A DNA stretch of 53,006 nt from positions 1-53,006 of the forward strand of contig CALIZB010000047.1 in NCBI GenBank assembly GCA_938028625.1, written 5' to 3'. The notes beneath the pieces were generated by a model that saw only the letters and a list, made by a program, of their open reading frames with translations, had not been told where the DNA came from and ran no database searches. Source of the stretch: an uncultured Bacteroidia bacterium (lineage in GTDB: Bacteria; Bacteroidota; Bacteroidia; JANWVE01). Every line of letters begins with the position of its first letter. Position 1 is the stretch's first letter. Both the position numbers and the translations under genes were made by a program. Shown here in pieces: positions 26,804-36,553 of this stretch.

Positions 26804-27847
26804 ATGAAAAAATATCTTTTTATCTGTCTAATTATTCAAGTTCTGCTTTCTTACGCACAGGTAGGTGGGCGGGGGGTTTTTCAAGTATTGAACCTTGTTC
26901 CTAATGCTAGAATGTCTGCGCTGGGGGGCTATGGTATAGCACTATACGATAATGATGTAAATACTACTTATCAAAACCCTGCCCTTATCAATCCTGAAAT
27001 GAAAAATAGGCTGGGTATAAGCTATGTAAATTCTTTTGCAGATATAAATTATGGGTATACAGGTTATGCTCACGAGTTCAAAAAAATTGGGCTTGTAGCA
27101 GGTGGCGTACAATACATTAACTACGGAAAATTTACCGAAGCTAACGAATTTGGTGAAAAAACAGGTACATTTACCGCTAATGATGTAGTACTATCCGCAG
27201 GTACAGCAAGACACTATAAAGAACACTTTCATTTTGGTGCTAATCTCAAACTTATTTATTCGGGCATTGCACAATATAGTTCTACGGGGTTTGCTACGGA
27301 TTGGGCAAGTGTATATCAGAATGATAGCCTGAATATTACAGGAAGCATAGTAATTAAAAATCTCGGATTACAAATCAATCCTTATGTACCTGGAGGCGTA
27401 AGAGAAAAACTACCTTTTGAAATACAAGCAGGTTTTAGCCACAGATTAAAACATTTACCTTTACGATTTATGTTTAACTTTATTCATTTAGAAACCCCTA
27501 ATCTTGCCGCCATAGACCCTAATACTCCCAAAAAATACGATATATCAGGCAACGAAATAAAACCTAAAATTTCTCTATCAGATAAGATATTTCGCCATAT
27601 TGTGCTAGGTGGAGAATTTTATGTGGGCAAATTTGTTCAATTACGTTTTGGTTATAATCATTTACGCAGAAAAGAATTAGCCGTAGAAACAGCCAAAGGA
27701 CTTTCAGGTTTTTCTCTTGGTGCAGGAGTAAAAATTGCTATGTTTAATATTGACTACGGGTATGCTTCTTATAACGTGGCAGGTACAACCAATACTTTCT
27801 CTGTAACCGTAGATATTGCAAAATTAGCTAAAAAATCACAGCAATAA
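26804..27847 (+). CDS. porQ: type IX secretion system protein PorQ
   Basis: 347 residues. N-terminal signal peptide MKKYLFICLIIQVLLSYAQ, then the family's typical opening RGVFQVLNLVPNARMSALGGYGIAL and TYQNPALINPEM, followed by repeated amphipathic strands of an outer-membrane barrel (FadL/PorV-like). PorQ is one of the outer-membrane components needed for type IX secretion in Porphyromonas-like bacteria. It implies that this organism exports C-terminal-signal proteins through the system. The other T9SS genes are not in the window. An EamA transporter gene starts 18 bases later. Confidence 0.88.
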   Translation: MKKYLFICLIIQVLLSYAQVGGRGVFQVLNLVPNARMSALGGYGIALYDNDVNTTYQNPALINPEMKNRLGISYVNSFADINYGYTGYAHEFKKIGLVAGGVQYINYGKFTEANEFGEKTGTFTANDVVLSAGTARHYKEHFHFGANLKLIYSGIAQYSSTGFATDWASVYQNDSLNITGSIVIKNLGLQINPYVPGGVREKLPFEIQAGFSHRLKHLPLRFMFNFIHLETPNLAAIDPNTPKKYDISGNEIKPKISLSDKIFRHIVLGGEFYVGKFVQLRFGYNHLRRKELAVETAKGLSGFSLGAGVKIAMFNIDYGYASYNVAGTTNTFSVTVDIAKLAKKSQQ

Positions 27848-27865
27848 TAGCTTTATTTTATTCTC

Positions 27866-28744
27866 ATGCGATTTTATTTATTGTTGCACTTTGCTGTGCT
27901 TTTATGGGGATTAACGGCTATTCTGGGTAAAGTTATACAACTCTCTCCTGTACCAATGATGTGGTGGCGTACTTTTATTACCGCTTCAGGATTAGGAATT
28001 ATACTCATTTTCAAAAATAAATCTTTCAAATTACCTTTACCTATAAACCAATACTTGAAAAAAATGGCATTGATTGGTTTTTTGATAGCTGTACATTGGC
28101 TGTTGTTCTATGCTTCCATTAAAGTATCCAACGCTTCTGTGTGTCTAGCAGGTTTTGGTACAGGAACACTGTTTACGGCTTTATTAGAACCCTTAATAGA
28201 TAAAAAACAACTACAATGGCAAGAAATTGTTATTAGTATATGGGTAATGATAGCCGTATATGTTTTGGCACAGGCAGATATATCTATGTTGCTAGGGCTG
28301 ATGCTTTCTGCAAGCAGTGCCTTTTTCTCAAGTTTATTTACTATTCTCAATAAAAAATTAGCCCCTTTATACAGTCCTTTCGTGATTTCTTTTTATGAAA
28401 TGTTATTTGCTTGTCTTGTTTTAACCTTATTTCTACCTATTACCTTATGGTATGAAAAAACAAGTTTTTTACCACCTTCTCTTACAAATTGGGGTTATTT
28501 AATGATTTTAAGCCTTTTCTGTACAATTGTAGCATTTAGTATCTCTGTATTTGTAGTACGCAGATTAAGTGCATTTATGGTTACTTTAACTACTAATTTA
28601 GAACCTGTTTATGGTATTCTGATGGCATACTTTCTTTTTCCTGAAACAGAACGCATGAGTGTTCATTTTTATCTGGGTGCGGTTATGCTCATCAGTAGTG
28701 TATTGATATATACTTACCTTAAAGAACAATTTGCTTTTAAGTAA
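27866..28744 (+). CDS. EamA/DMT-superfamily permease
   Basis: 292 residues with ten predicted membrane helices arranged as two EamA repeats (about 1-140 and 145-290). LHFAVLLWGLTAILGK, MMWWRTFITASGLGI and the second-repeat ALxxNLEPVYGIL-like motif (LTTNLEPVYGILMAYFLFPE) are typical. Family members export amino acids or metabolites, or exchange nucleotide sugars. The substrate is not predictable. Follows porQ closely on the same strand. Confidence 0.87.
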   Translation: MRFYLLLHFAVLLWGLTAILGKVIQLSPVPMMWWRTFITASGLGIILIFKNKSFKLPLPINQYLKKMALIGFLIAVHWLLFYASIKVSNASVCLAGFGTGTLFTALLEPLIDKKQLQWQEIVISIWVMIAVYVLAQADISMLLGLMLSASSAFFSSLFTILNKKLAPLYSPFVISFYEMLFACLVLTLFLPITLWYEKTSFLPPSLTNWGYLMILSLFCTIVAFSISVFVVRRLSAFMVTLTTNLEPVYGILMAYFLFPETERMSVHFYLGAVMLISSVLIYTYLKEQFAFK

Positions 28745-28822
28745 AAATAAACCTGCTTCAATAACACAGTTGCACGAAGCCACGTTTCTCATAATACCCA
28801 ACGAACTTTTTCACATATCAAT

Positions 28823-29668
28823 TCACAAATAGAAAGACAAACAAGTGAAAATGCCGTATATAACGCTTCCTATACCGTTAAGTGTAAAAAAAGCAAGATT
28901 AACTTTACTTATATCCTTCGGTGTAACCAAAACATGCTGATATACTAAAATACCTATAAAAATAACTGCACCTGTCCAATAAACTATATAATTTAATCCG
29001 TTAATGCCTGCCCAGCATACAAAAAATGCTGTAATGCAATGAATACAAATAGATAAAAGAATACTGTTTTTTCTACCTAACCATGCAGGAATGCTGTTTA
29101 ACCTATGCTGTTTGTCAAATTCTTCATCTTGTAGGGCGTAGATAATATCAAAACCTGCTACCCAAGTAAGTACCATAAAAGAAAAGTACAAAGGCAACCA
29201 ATCAAATCTACCTGTTATAGCTAAATACGCACCTATTGGAGCAAGAGATAAACCTATTCCTAATATAAAATGGCATAATGCAGTAAATCGTTTCGTTAAG
29301 GAATATCCTAATACTACTATCAGTGCCACAGGTGAAAGATAAAAACAAATAGAATTGATGAAATACGTTGTAACTATAAAGGCAACACTATTTACCATAA
29401 CAAAAATTAACGCATTTTTAGGAGAAATCACTCCTGCGGGAATCTCTCGGTTTGCAGTACGCGGATTATTTTTATCTATATCCCTGTCTGCATAACGATT
29501 GAATGCCATTGCCGCATTACGCGCAAATACCATACACAGCACTACGAGTACTAATTTTTGCCACTCAAAAGGCTGTACCTGTATTCCCAATACCAATCCT
29601 ACCACTGCAAAAGGCATGGCAAAAATAGTATGGGAGAACTTAACCAAAGACAGATATTTTTTTATCAC
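28823..29668 (-). CDS. UbiA-family polyprenyltransferase (4-hydroxybenzoate/MqnP type)
   Basis: 281 residues, about eight membrane helices. Joins a polyprenyl chain to an aromatic acceptor in quinone synthesis. First Asp-rich motif AFNRYADRDIDKNNPRTANRE and second motif YALQDEEFDKQHRLNSIPAWLG bind the diphosphate through Mg. The sequence is closer to the 'ubiA-other' group, which includes MqnP of the futalosine route to menaquinone, than to MenA. It begins at GTG 29668 (the next Met is residue 17, inside the conserved region), and a TAGCTTTG box ends 4 bases upstream of that GTG. Confidence 0.85.
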   Translation of the reverse strand: MIKKYLSLVKFSHTIFAMPFAVVGLVLGIQVQPFEWQKLVLVVLCMVFARNAAMAFNRYADRDIDKNNPRTANREIPAGVISPKNALIFVMVNSVAFIVTTYFINSICFYLSPVALIVVLGYSLTKRFTALCHFILGIGLSLAPIGAYLAITGRFDWLPLYFSFMVLTWVAGFDIIYALQDEEFDKQHRLNSIPAWLGRKNSILLSICIHCITAFFVCWAGINGLNYIVYWTGAVIFIGILVYQHVLVTPKDISKVNLAFFTLNGIGSVIYGIFTCLSFYL

Positions 29669-29672
29669 AGTG

Positions 29673-29680
29673 CAAAGCTA
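29673..29680 (-). promoter_or_regulatory. TAnnTTTG -7 box before the UbiA-like gene
   Basis: Minus-strand TAGCTTTG with 4 bases to the GTG start at 29668; supports the GTG and a leaderless mRNA. Confidence 0.45.
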
Positions 29681-29762
29681 AATAATACCCTAAAACAAAA
29701 AATGTGTTTTTCAAGTTTTCTTTTTGGCAAGCAAAGGTTTTTTGTCTAATTTGCTTAACATT

Positions 29763-31901
29763 ATGACAAAAAAATCTTTTTCTGATGACAGTTTGGAACT
29801 TATCCGCAATGTACTTAAACAAGAACCCTACAAATGGCTTAACGTCAAACAGATTATGGCACGCCTACCCAAAGAAAACCCACTCACTTTTCAGGAAGTG
29901 GAGTATATTCTTGAAGAATTAGTAGAGCAAGAATTAGCCGCTTTTCAGGATTTTAAGTATCAGTATCTTAAAAATGAAGTGTTTGAAACCACTTTTGTAG
30001 CTACCAAAAGCGGACTTGCCTTTGTAAAACACCCTGAATTAGATATTGATGTAATGATAGAAGAAAAACATCAGTCTGTCGCTTTGAACGGAGATACAGT
30101 TAAAGTAAGATTATTACCCTATAAAGATGGGCGCAGACAACAAGGTAAAGTACTTAACATTATTCAGAGGGCGAGAACAGAATTTTTAGGTTATTATTTT
30201 GAAGATGATGGAGATAGCTTTGTAATGCCCGCAGATAAAAGCCTAGATATTGTATTTTACATTCCTGACCTTGAAAATCATAAAGTAGAGAATGGTTACA
30301 AAGTAATAGTACAATTATTACATTGGCAAAACCGCAGAAAAAATCCGATAGGCAAAATAACCAAAGTTTTAGGCATGCCTGGTACGCATCATACAGAGAT
30401 GCATGCTATTTTAGCCGAGTTTGGCTTTGAAACAGAATTTCCACCCGAAGTAGAAGCTGAGGCTAATGCTATCCCCAAAGAAATACCTGATGAAGAAATT
30501 CAGAAACGCAGAGATATGCGAAATACGCTTACTTTTACCATAGACCCTTTTGATGCCAAAGATTTTGATGATGCACTTTCCTTTAAACCTCTTGAAAATG
30601 GACATTTTGAGATAGGTATTCACATTGCTGATGTGAGCTATTATGTAAAACCTAATTCTTTTCTTGACCAGGAAGCCTATAAACGTGCTACTTCGGTGTA
30701 CCTTGTAGACAGAACTGTACCTATGCTTCCCGAAGCCTTATCTAATTTTTTATGTTCTCTCCGCCCAAATGAAGACAAACTCACTTTTTCTACGGTTTTA
30801 GAAATGGATTTGCAAGGTAATATCTATAAAGAATGGATAGGAAGAACTGTTATTCACTCTGATAAACGTTTTACATATGAGGAAGCCCAAGAAATATTAG
30901 AAAATCCCACAGGAGAGTATGCTTATGCGCTTACTACACTTAATACTATTGCTAAAAACCTTGCTAATCAACGATACAAAAATGGTTCTATCACTTTTGA
31001 AACTGATGAAGTAAAATTCAAATTAGATGGGAACTTTAAACCTGTGGAAGTGTACAAAAAAGTTCGTAAAGATGCTCATAAATTGATAGAAGAATTCATG
31101 TTGTTAGCAAATAAAAAAGTTACTGAATTTGTGTATAATCAACGGGAGAGTCCAAGAAATACCTTCGTATACCGCGTACATGACGCCCCTGACCCACAAA
31201 AAGTAGAAGACTTAAGTAATTTTATTCGGCTTTTTGGGTATACTGCTTTAAGTGATGAGCAAAAAACAAAAAAAGCATTTAATCTCTCTTCCAAAGCCTT
31301 ACAAAAGCTAATGGAACAAGTAGAAAACTCACCTTCACGAGATATTATCCGAAGTTATGCAGTACGGTGCATGGCAAAAGCAAGATACACCACTGAAAAT
31401 ATTGGGCATTATGGATTAGCTTTTCCTTTGTATACACATTTTACCAGTCCTATACGCCGTTATCCTGATATAATGGTGCATAGACTATTACAGCATTATT
31501 TAGATAATAAACCCAGTCCACCTGCAAGTACTTTTGAAAAACAATGTCAACATTGTTCGGCTATGGAAAAAAAAGCATCAGATGCAGAGAGAGCTTCTAT
31601 TAAATATAAACAAGCAGAATACTTGACGGAACACATTGGCAGTTTACATGAAGGTACTATTTCAGGCCTAACCGAATGGGGCATCTACGTAGAGATTGAT
31701 ACTATGCGTTGTGAAGGTATGATAAGCCTTCGTGATATGTATGATGACATTTATGAATATAATGATAAATTATTTGCCGTAGTAGGTAAAAAATCAAGTA
31801 GAAAATTTAGACTGGGAGATAAAATAAAGGTTATTGTAAAAAAAGTAAGTTTATTAGACCGAACCATTGATTTTGAATGGTATAGCAATCATAAAAAGTA
31901 A
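29763..31901 (+). CDS. rnr: ribonuclease R
   Basis: 712 residues from ATG 29763 (the tracked TTG at 29724 adds an unlikely 13 residues). Processive 3'-5' exoribonuclease that degrades structured RNA. N-terminal winged helix (about 1-75), two cold-shock OB domains (about 80-240), the RNB catalytic domain starting at FTIDPFDAKDFDDALS, whose Asp cluster binds Mg, with IHIADVSYYV and the later FTSPIRRYPDIMVHRLL, and a C-terminal S1 domain (about 625-705, GTISGLTEWGIYVEID). It lacks the long basic C-terminal tail of the E. coli enzyme. Divergent from the UbiA-like gene. Confidence 0.95.
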   Translation: MTKKSFSDDSLELIRNVLKQEPYKWLNVKQIMARLPKENPLTFQEVEYILEELVEQELAAFQDFKYQYLKNEVFETTFVATKSGLAFVKHPELDIDVMIEEKHQSVALNGDTVKVRLLPYKDGRRQQGKVLNIIQRARTEFLGYYFEDDGDSFVMPADKSLDIVFYIPDLENHKVENGYKVIVQLLHWQNRRKNPIGKITKVLGMPGTHHTEMHAILAEFGFETEFPPEVEAEANAIPKEIPDEEIQKRRDMRNTLTFTIDPFDAKDFDDALSFKPLENGHFEIGIHIADVSYYVKPNSFLDQEAYKRATSVYLVDRTVPMLPEALSNFLCSLRPNEDKLTFSTVLEMDLQGNIYKEWIGRTVIHSDKRFTYEEAQEILENPTGEYAYALTTLNTIAKNLANQRYKNGSITFETDEVKFKLDGNFKPVEVYKKVRKDAHKLIEEFMLLANKKVTEFVYNQRESPRNTFVYRVHDAPDPQKVEDLSNFIRLFGYTALSDEQKTKKAFNLSSKALQKLMEQVENSPSRDIIRSYAVRCMAKARYTTENIGHYGLAFPLYTHFTSPIRRYPDIMVHRLLQHYLDNKPSPPASTFEKQCQHCSAMEKKASDAERASIKYKQAEYLTEHIGSLHEGTISGLTEWGIYVEIDTMRCEGMISLRDMYDDIYEYNDKLFAVVGKKSSRKFRLGDKIKVIVKKVSLLDRTIDFEWYSNHKK

Positions 31902-31999
31902 TACTGTGTTCGTAAAAAATAACACTATATTCACAAAAAATAGCTCTTTATTGAAAATAAGTTATCGTTACTTTGTAACAATTAATTATAGAATTTGTC

Positions 32000-32380
32000 A
32001 TGAATAAAATAGTGTTAATTTTAGTTTTTGCTGTTGTTACTTCTGTTTCTACCTTTGCGCAGATTAATTCTTCAGATAAACCCTATAAAGCCCCCAAGGG
32101 AGCTATAAACTTGAACAAGGTTGCAAATGGGGTTACCGTTAAAGTAGGGCAATTGATGTACTATCAATGGACTAAAACAAGCAATATGGATGGTTTTAGC
32201 ATTGGTGTATCTGGTGAGAGTATGCAAATGTTAAAAAGTACAGGTACTCATATCTACACTGATAAAAACAAAAACCAAGTACATACCTATGAGTGGAAAG
32301 CGGTAGAAGCAGGAGATGCCAAAATAGATATTATGGACCCAAGTGGAAAAGAAAGTGCTATCAACGTGAAAATACAATGA
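32000..32380 (+). CDS. small secreted hypothetical protein
   Basis: 126 residues. MNKIVLILVFAVVTSVSTFAQ is a clear signal peptide with an AXA-like cleavage site, leaving a mature domain of about 105 residues, beta-rich. The end (THIYTDKNKNQVHTYEWKAVEAGDAKIDIMDPSG) is faintly like the C-terminal strands of chagasin-type (I42) cysteine-protease inhibitors, where a basic residue precedes hydrophobic alternation and 'AGxAxI', but the other loops are not convincing. Alone, 98 bases after rnr. Bases 32381-32548 hold nothing I can support. Confidence 0.55.
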   Translation: MNKIVLILVFAVVTSVSTFAQINSSDKPYKAPKGAINLNKVANGVTVKVGQLMYYQWTKTSNMDGFSIGVSGESMQMLKSTGTHIYTDKNKNQVHTYEWKAVEAGDAKIDIMDPSGKESAINVKIQ

Positions 32381-32548
32381 AGTAGTTCAGATAAAAATGA
32401 TTAACTTTGTCAGAAAGTATCATAGTAACCAAATACATGAGGTTCTTTTTGGTAATAACTCCATTAGAAACACATACAAAATATAGCAATGATTACCCTG
32501 TAAGAAAAGTTATTTTGCTTCTATTTGCTGATAGACCTTAATTTTACT

Positions 32549-33874
32549 TTATTTATTATACCAAAAATCTATTTTCTGCACTTTGATATTGGCAGGTAAA
32601 GTATAGCTTTGTAAAACAGTACCTGTTTCAGCCTGTATAACCTGAATATGTGTAGATGTAGCGGCATAAATAACATTGCTTAATTCTTCATACGCTAATG
32701 TTGTATAATTGCCTGTAATCCAATGCATAGTAGAAGCCGTTTTTGTAGCCAAATTTTCTTTGAGAATACCCGTATCTGTAATAATGTAGGCTTCATTATT
32801 GAATACATACCATTTTTTTGCTTTTACGTTGTAATGCCTGTTATTAGCAACTTGTACAAGATCATCTTTACGAAAATAACGAGTATAAGAATGGGTACTG
32901 TCTTTGGTTAAAACGCATATCTCTGTACCGTTAGTTGTAATATCTAACACTTTTTCAGTAAGGTTTTTAGTGTTTATTTTTGCATAGTTAGCATAAGGAT
33001 TAAATACTTCTATTTGATTGTAACTGACATTAGTGCCAGGTACAATTGCGTAAATTTTTTCACTCAATTCGCAGGCTTGTAAAGGAAAGTCTATGCTGTT
33101 AGAGTGACTTCCTATCAAGTTCCCTGATACGCCGAATATTTGAAAATAAGGTTGAGTTCGGGATAATAAAAGAATAGTTTTATCGGATAAAAATAGCATC
33201 TGCGTATAGCTATCCCAACCTGATGCATTAGCTTGATAATGCTGAAATCCCAAAGGAAAGAGTGTATCATTGAGTTTATATCCTTTGAAAGTGCTACCTA
33301 ATGCAGAACAAGCGTACAAATAATTGTGCTTAGGATAAAAACGAATATCAGTAGTTTTTCTATCCAAAGTCATTTTTGGAGTAATTTTTCCGAGCTCGTA
33401 CAAATATGAATTGTGATTGTTGATTTCATTTGTACCTACATAATATACACCGCGCAATGCCAAAGGCAATTCATCTAAATAAATTTGTACAAAAGCAGAT
33501 TTACGGTTATTGGCTATATCAATGGCTTGTACCTTAATAAAATAACTTCCTTGTGGTAAATATACATCTGTAACTTCATAAGATACAGCAAAAGATTTAG
33601 CATTTTTGTCTATGGGATATTTTACTACTCCTGACACGGTTTTGTACTGATTGTCTAGTAAACTTACCTCAACTGCCTTTAAACCTGTGTTATCACTGAT
33701 ATTACCAGAAATATTTATCGTGGGAGTGTAAGAAAAATTTTGCCCTGGTACAGGACTAATAATGCTTAATGAAGGTTCTTCTTCATCTTTCTTTTTACAT
33801 GATGAAATAACTATAAAGCAAAAAAATGTAACCCATATACAATGTAAATAAAACGATTTATACTGCATGTTCAT
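32549..33874 (-). CDS. lipoprotein with Ig-like domain and propeller-like C-terminus
   Basis: 441 residues. Hydrophobic N-terminus with lipobox VISSC followed by KKKDEEE, so lipid-anchored; acidic residues just after the Cys often direct Bacteroidota lipoproteins to the surface. Residues about 35-135 form an Ig-like domain (SIISPVPGQNFSYTPTINISGNISDNTGLKAVEVSL). The rest is a chain of short beta repeats (YLYACSALGSTFKGYKL, ILLLSRTQPYFQIFG, VIYAATSTHIQVIQAETGTVLQSY) resembling a WD40/YVTN-like propeller of about six blades. Its start codon lies 17 bases inside the preceding membrane-protein gene, suggesting coupled expression. Function unknown. Confidence 0.7.
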   Translation of the reverse strand: MNMQYKSFYLHCIWVTFFCFIVISSCKKKDEEEPSLSIISPVPGQNFSYTPTINISGNISDNTGLKAVEVSLLDNQYKTVSGVVKYPIDKNAKSFAVSYEVTDVYLPQGSYFIKVQAIDIANNRKSAFVQIYLDELPLALRGVYYVGTNEINNHNSYLYELGKITPKMTLDRKTTDIRFYPKHNYLYACSALGSTFKGYKLNDTLFPLGFQHYQANASGWDSYTQMLFLSDKTILLLSRTQPYFQIFGVSGNLIGSHSNSIDFPLQACELSEKIYAIVPGTNVSYNQIEVFNPYANYAKINTKNLTEKVLDITTNGTEICVLTKDSTHSYTRYFRKDDLVQVANNRHYNVKAKKWYVFNNEAYIITDTGILKENLATKTASTMHWITGNYTTLAYEELSNVIYAATSTHIQVIQAETGTVLQSYTLPANIKVQKIDFWYNK

Positions 33875-34799
33875 ATTCTTTTTCTGATTTTGTCATTTTT
33901 TGGTACATTTTAATTTGATATTCTAAGTGATACGCATCTTTCAGACTTGCCATACTATAATACATCATGGTATAAAAAATAGATTTAGTGGGTACAGCTA
34001 CCATAAAAACACTTGCGGTAATTATAGTAAAAATAATGGATAATACCTGCATAACTGTTCTTACGGACATAATTTCTGCATTTAATTGCTTAAAATATGG
34101 AATAAGAATCCAGTACAAGGTAATACCTACGGTCAGATAAATAAGTAACAACAGCCCTGAAAGGATAAAAGTACCTACCGTAGCCATAGTAAAGCATAAG
34201 GTTGTTTTTTTACCAACTAAACTTCGGTTTCTTCTGAGTCGTTCTCCAAAGCTGAGTTTACGTTCTGCAATAGTAATAATTGGAAACAAAGCAGTAAGAT
34301 AGGTGTATATCCCTACAACTATCCAAAAATAAAGTAAAGAGCCTATTATGGGAACAAACATAGCAATTACTCCAAAAATACCTACTACCATAGTTACTAT
34401 AAACTGTAAGGCTTTCACAAACAGATTAGGAATAATTAAACCAATTGTTTTTATACAGGATTCCCACCAGTCCACTTCTTCCAGATGAATGCGTTTATGA
34501 GTATAATAACTGACTGCCATTTCACTCCATGCGCTGAAGAGCATCATACAGGTAGGGAATACAATTACGCTTCCTGCGGCAAATAGATCAATAAGTTTGT
34601 CATAATTTTTGGCAATAAAATAGTTACTTTCTGTGGCTATCATCATACTGACAAAAATTACTAATGGTAATGCAAACGTTACAAAACTTATCATCATATA
34701 ATCCTTAAAATGCCTGCGAAACATCCATGCGGTACGGTCTATCATACCTGCACCGTCCATATTGCCTACAATCTGTGTGTAAGGATTAGCGTATATCAT
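33858..34799 (-). CDS. multi-pass membrane protein of unknown function
   Basis: 313 residues. A soluble N-terminus of about 30 residues (MIYANPYTQIVGNMDGAG) is followed by six hydrophobic segments (about 35-55, 65-90, 120-145, 150-170, 190-225, 245-275) and a charged tail. It resembles the DUF4013/GlpQ-membrane-domain style of bundle but I cannot assign it. A TAATTTTG box ends 5 bases before ATG 34799. It overlaps the downstream lipoprotein gene by 17 bases, and lies 61 bases after lepB. Confidence 0.65.
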   Translation of the reverse strand: MIYANPYTQIVGNMDGAGMIDRTAWMFRRHFKDYMMISFVTFALPLVIFVSMMIATESNYFIAKNYDKLIDLFAAGSVIVFPTCMMLFSAWSEMAVSYYTHKRIHLEEVDWWESCIKTIGLIIPNLFVKALQFIVTMVVGIFGVIAMFVPIIGSLLYFWIVVGIYTYLTALFPIITIAERKLSFGERLRRNRSLVGKKTTLCFTMATVGTFILSGLLLLIYLTVGITLYWILIPYFKQLNAEIMSVRTVMQVLSIIFTIITASVFMVAVPTKSIFYTMMYYSMASLKDAYHLEYQIKMYQKMTKSEKEYEHAV

Positions 34800-34804
34800 A
34801 CATA

Positions 34805-34812
34805 CAAAATTA
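34805..34812 (-). promoter_or_regulatory. TAnnTTTG -7 box before the membrane-protein gene
   Basis: Minus-strand TAATTTTG with 5 bases to ATG 34799. Confidence 0.4.
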
Positions 34813-34860
34813 AGAGTATTTATTCAAAAAAGCCATGTTTAGAGGAATAAATCTCAAAAC

Positions 34861-36462
34861 TTATTTTTTGTATGCTACAAAATTAAATAGCCTGCCCCAT
34901 CGCACCCTGCTAAAAAACCCTTTGTTGATAGCATGTTCTTTGTTTTTAAGCGAAAAGAAAATCATCCAGGCTTTACCTACAATATGAGTTTCAGGAACAA
35001 AGCCCCAGAATCTACTATCTAACGAATTAGAACGATTATCTCCCATCATAAAATAATAGTCATACTTAAAGGTATATTTTGTTACAGGAGTACCGTTGAT
35101 TTTTACCGTACCATTTTCATAGGTTACCTTTCCTACACCTTCAAAAAGTTCTATGGTTTTGCCATAAGCGGCAAAAGTTTGTTCATTCATAGCAATAGTA
35201 GCTCCTTTTTTAGGAATATACAAAGCGCCATAATTATCTATATTCCATGGAAAAAACTTGTTGTTACCTGGAAAAAGAGGTCTTTGTGGGTCTATAATAC
35301 CTTGTGGTTGAGTAAGTTTGCGAATACTGCTAACGGTTGCCCAGGTTTTGAGGATATTTGCCTTTTCTTCAGAGGTATGAATAAGATAGGTGCTACTATC
35401 ACCAGGATAACATTCGGTAATACCAATTTCTAATAAACTTTCATCAGGTTCGTAAATAATTTGTCCATTTATATCACGTGCATCAGAGGGTTGGGAAAGC
35501 GGAACGTTCTTGGTTTTTACTAAATAGGCATGCTGTCCATTTTTTGCAAAAGGTAAGGGCTTGTTATTGATATACACCTGACTATTTACTATTTTGATAC
35601 TATCTCCAGGTATGCCTACACAACGTTTAATGTAGTTTGTTTTTTTATCTATCGGGCGAGAGAATTCAGGGTCTTGTGGGGTAAACATATTTCCTGGATA
35701 GTTGAATACAACTACATCATTATTTTTTATTTTCTGTAATGCCGGAAGTCGGGAGTAAGGTAAAGAAACTGCATCTGAATAAGCCTTCATACCTAAAAAT
35801 TCTTGGTGTGCAAAAGGTATGGCTAACGGCGTCATAGGTACACGCGCACCATAATGAAATTTACTCACAAAAAGATAATCTCCAATAAGCAAAGACTTTT
35901 CCATAGAAGAAGTAGGAATAGTAAAAGCCTCAAACAGAAAAGAACGAATTAAAACTGCGGCGATACCTGCAAAAATAATAGCATCTGCCCATTCTCTTTG
36001 CCAAGATTTTTTTTCTTTTTTCATCTTTCCTGATTGTCCTATATATTTATATTCAGGCCTAAAAGCAAGGTAAGGCACGTATAGAAAAGGGAAAATAACT
36101 ATAAGTAACTGTTCCCATACTGTACTGCGGGGTGCAATCTCTTTTTTTACATATACTCCTTTTATTTCTTCATTAGCATATCTTACTTCATGTTTTTTGC
36201 GAAAACATTGGGTAAGTTCTAATAACATTCCCCCAAAAATCATGATATTAAAAGCAGGTAAAGGCACAAAAAGTAACCACCACCAAGGTTTGCCGATAAT
36301 TTGTAGCCACACCCACCAACCATACCCAGGTATTAAAGCATGCCACCCGCGTACTTTGCTATGTAATTCAGGTTTTTCTTTTCTTGCTTTTTCAAATAAT
36401 ACATATAAACCTGCTACGGTTAAACCGTAAAATATAAGGTTAAGAATAACAAAAAGACTCAT
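34861..36462 (-). CDS. lepB: signal peptidase I with N-terminal membrane domain
   Basis: 533 residues, roughly 200 longer than the E. coli enzyme. Residues 1-130 carry extra helices (Trp-rich LIPGYGWWVWLQIIGKPWWWLL), a DUF5684-like domain often fused to Bacteroidota signal peptidases. A membrane anchor (about 160-178) leads to box B TIPTSSMEKSLLIGD with catalytic Ser186, box D NYIKRCVGIPGD with the general base Lys279, and box E YYFMMGDNRSNSLDSRFWG. Between boxes D and E is an insertion of about 170 residues, part of the usual large cap in this phylum. Cleaves signal peptides on the outer face of the inner membrane. TACCTTTG box at 36480-36487. Confidence 0.93.
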   Translation of the reverse strand: MSLFVILNLIFYGLTVAGLYVLFEKARKEKPELHSKVRGWHALIPGYGWWVWLQIIGKPWWWLLFVPLPAFNIMIFGGMLLELTQCFRKKHEVRYANEEIKGVYVKKEIAPRSTVWEQLLIVIFPFLYVPYLAFRPEYKYIGQSGKMKKEKKSWQREWADAIIFAGIAAVLIRSFLFEAFTIPTSSMEKSLLIGDYLFVSKFHYGARVPMTPLAIPFAHQEFLGMKAYSDAVSLPYSRLPALQKIKNNDVVVFNYPGNMFTPQDPEFSRPIDKKTNYIKRCVGIPGDSIKIVNSQVYINNKPLPFAKNGQHAYLVKTKNVPLSQPSDARDINGQIIYEPDESLLEIGITECYPGDSSTYLIHTSEEKANILKTWATVSSIRKLTQPQGIIDPQRPLFPGNNKFFPWNIDNYGALYIPKKGATIAMNEQTFAAYGKTIELFEGVGKVTYENGTVKINGTPVTKYTFKYDYYFMMGDNRSNSLDSRFWGFVPETHIVGKAWMIFFSLKNKEHAINKGFFSRVRWGRLFNFVAYKK

Positions 36463-36479
36463 GTTGTTGTTTTATCTTG

Positions 36480-36487
36480 CAAAGGTA
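36480..36487 (-). promoter_or_regulatory. TAnnTTTG -7 box of lepB
   Basis: Minus-strand TACCTTTG, 17 bases before ATG 36462. Confidence 0.45.
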
Positions 36488-36553
36488 ATAATTCTTTGCA
36501 AAGTAAAACGTAACTGTTATGATAAACTGCTATCATAAGAGCTGAGCAGCATG

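Noticed and set aside
31902-31999. Possible RNA gene in the rnr downstream spacer
   Set aside because: Only AT-rich sequence with loose repeats; no tRNA-like or stable folded structure seen.
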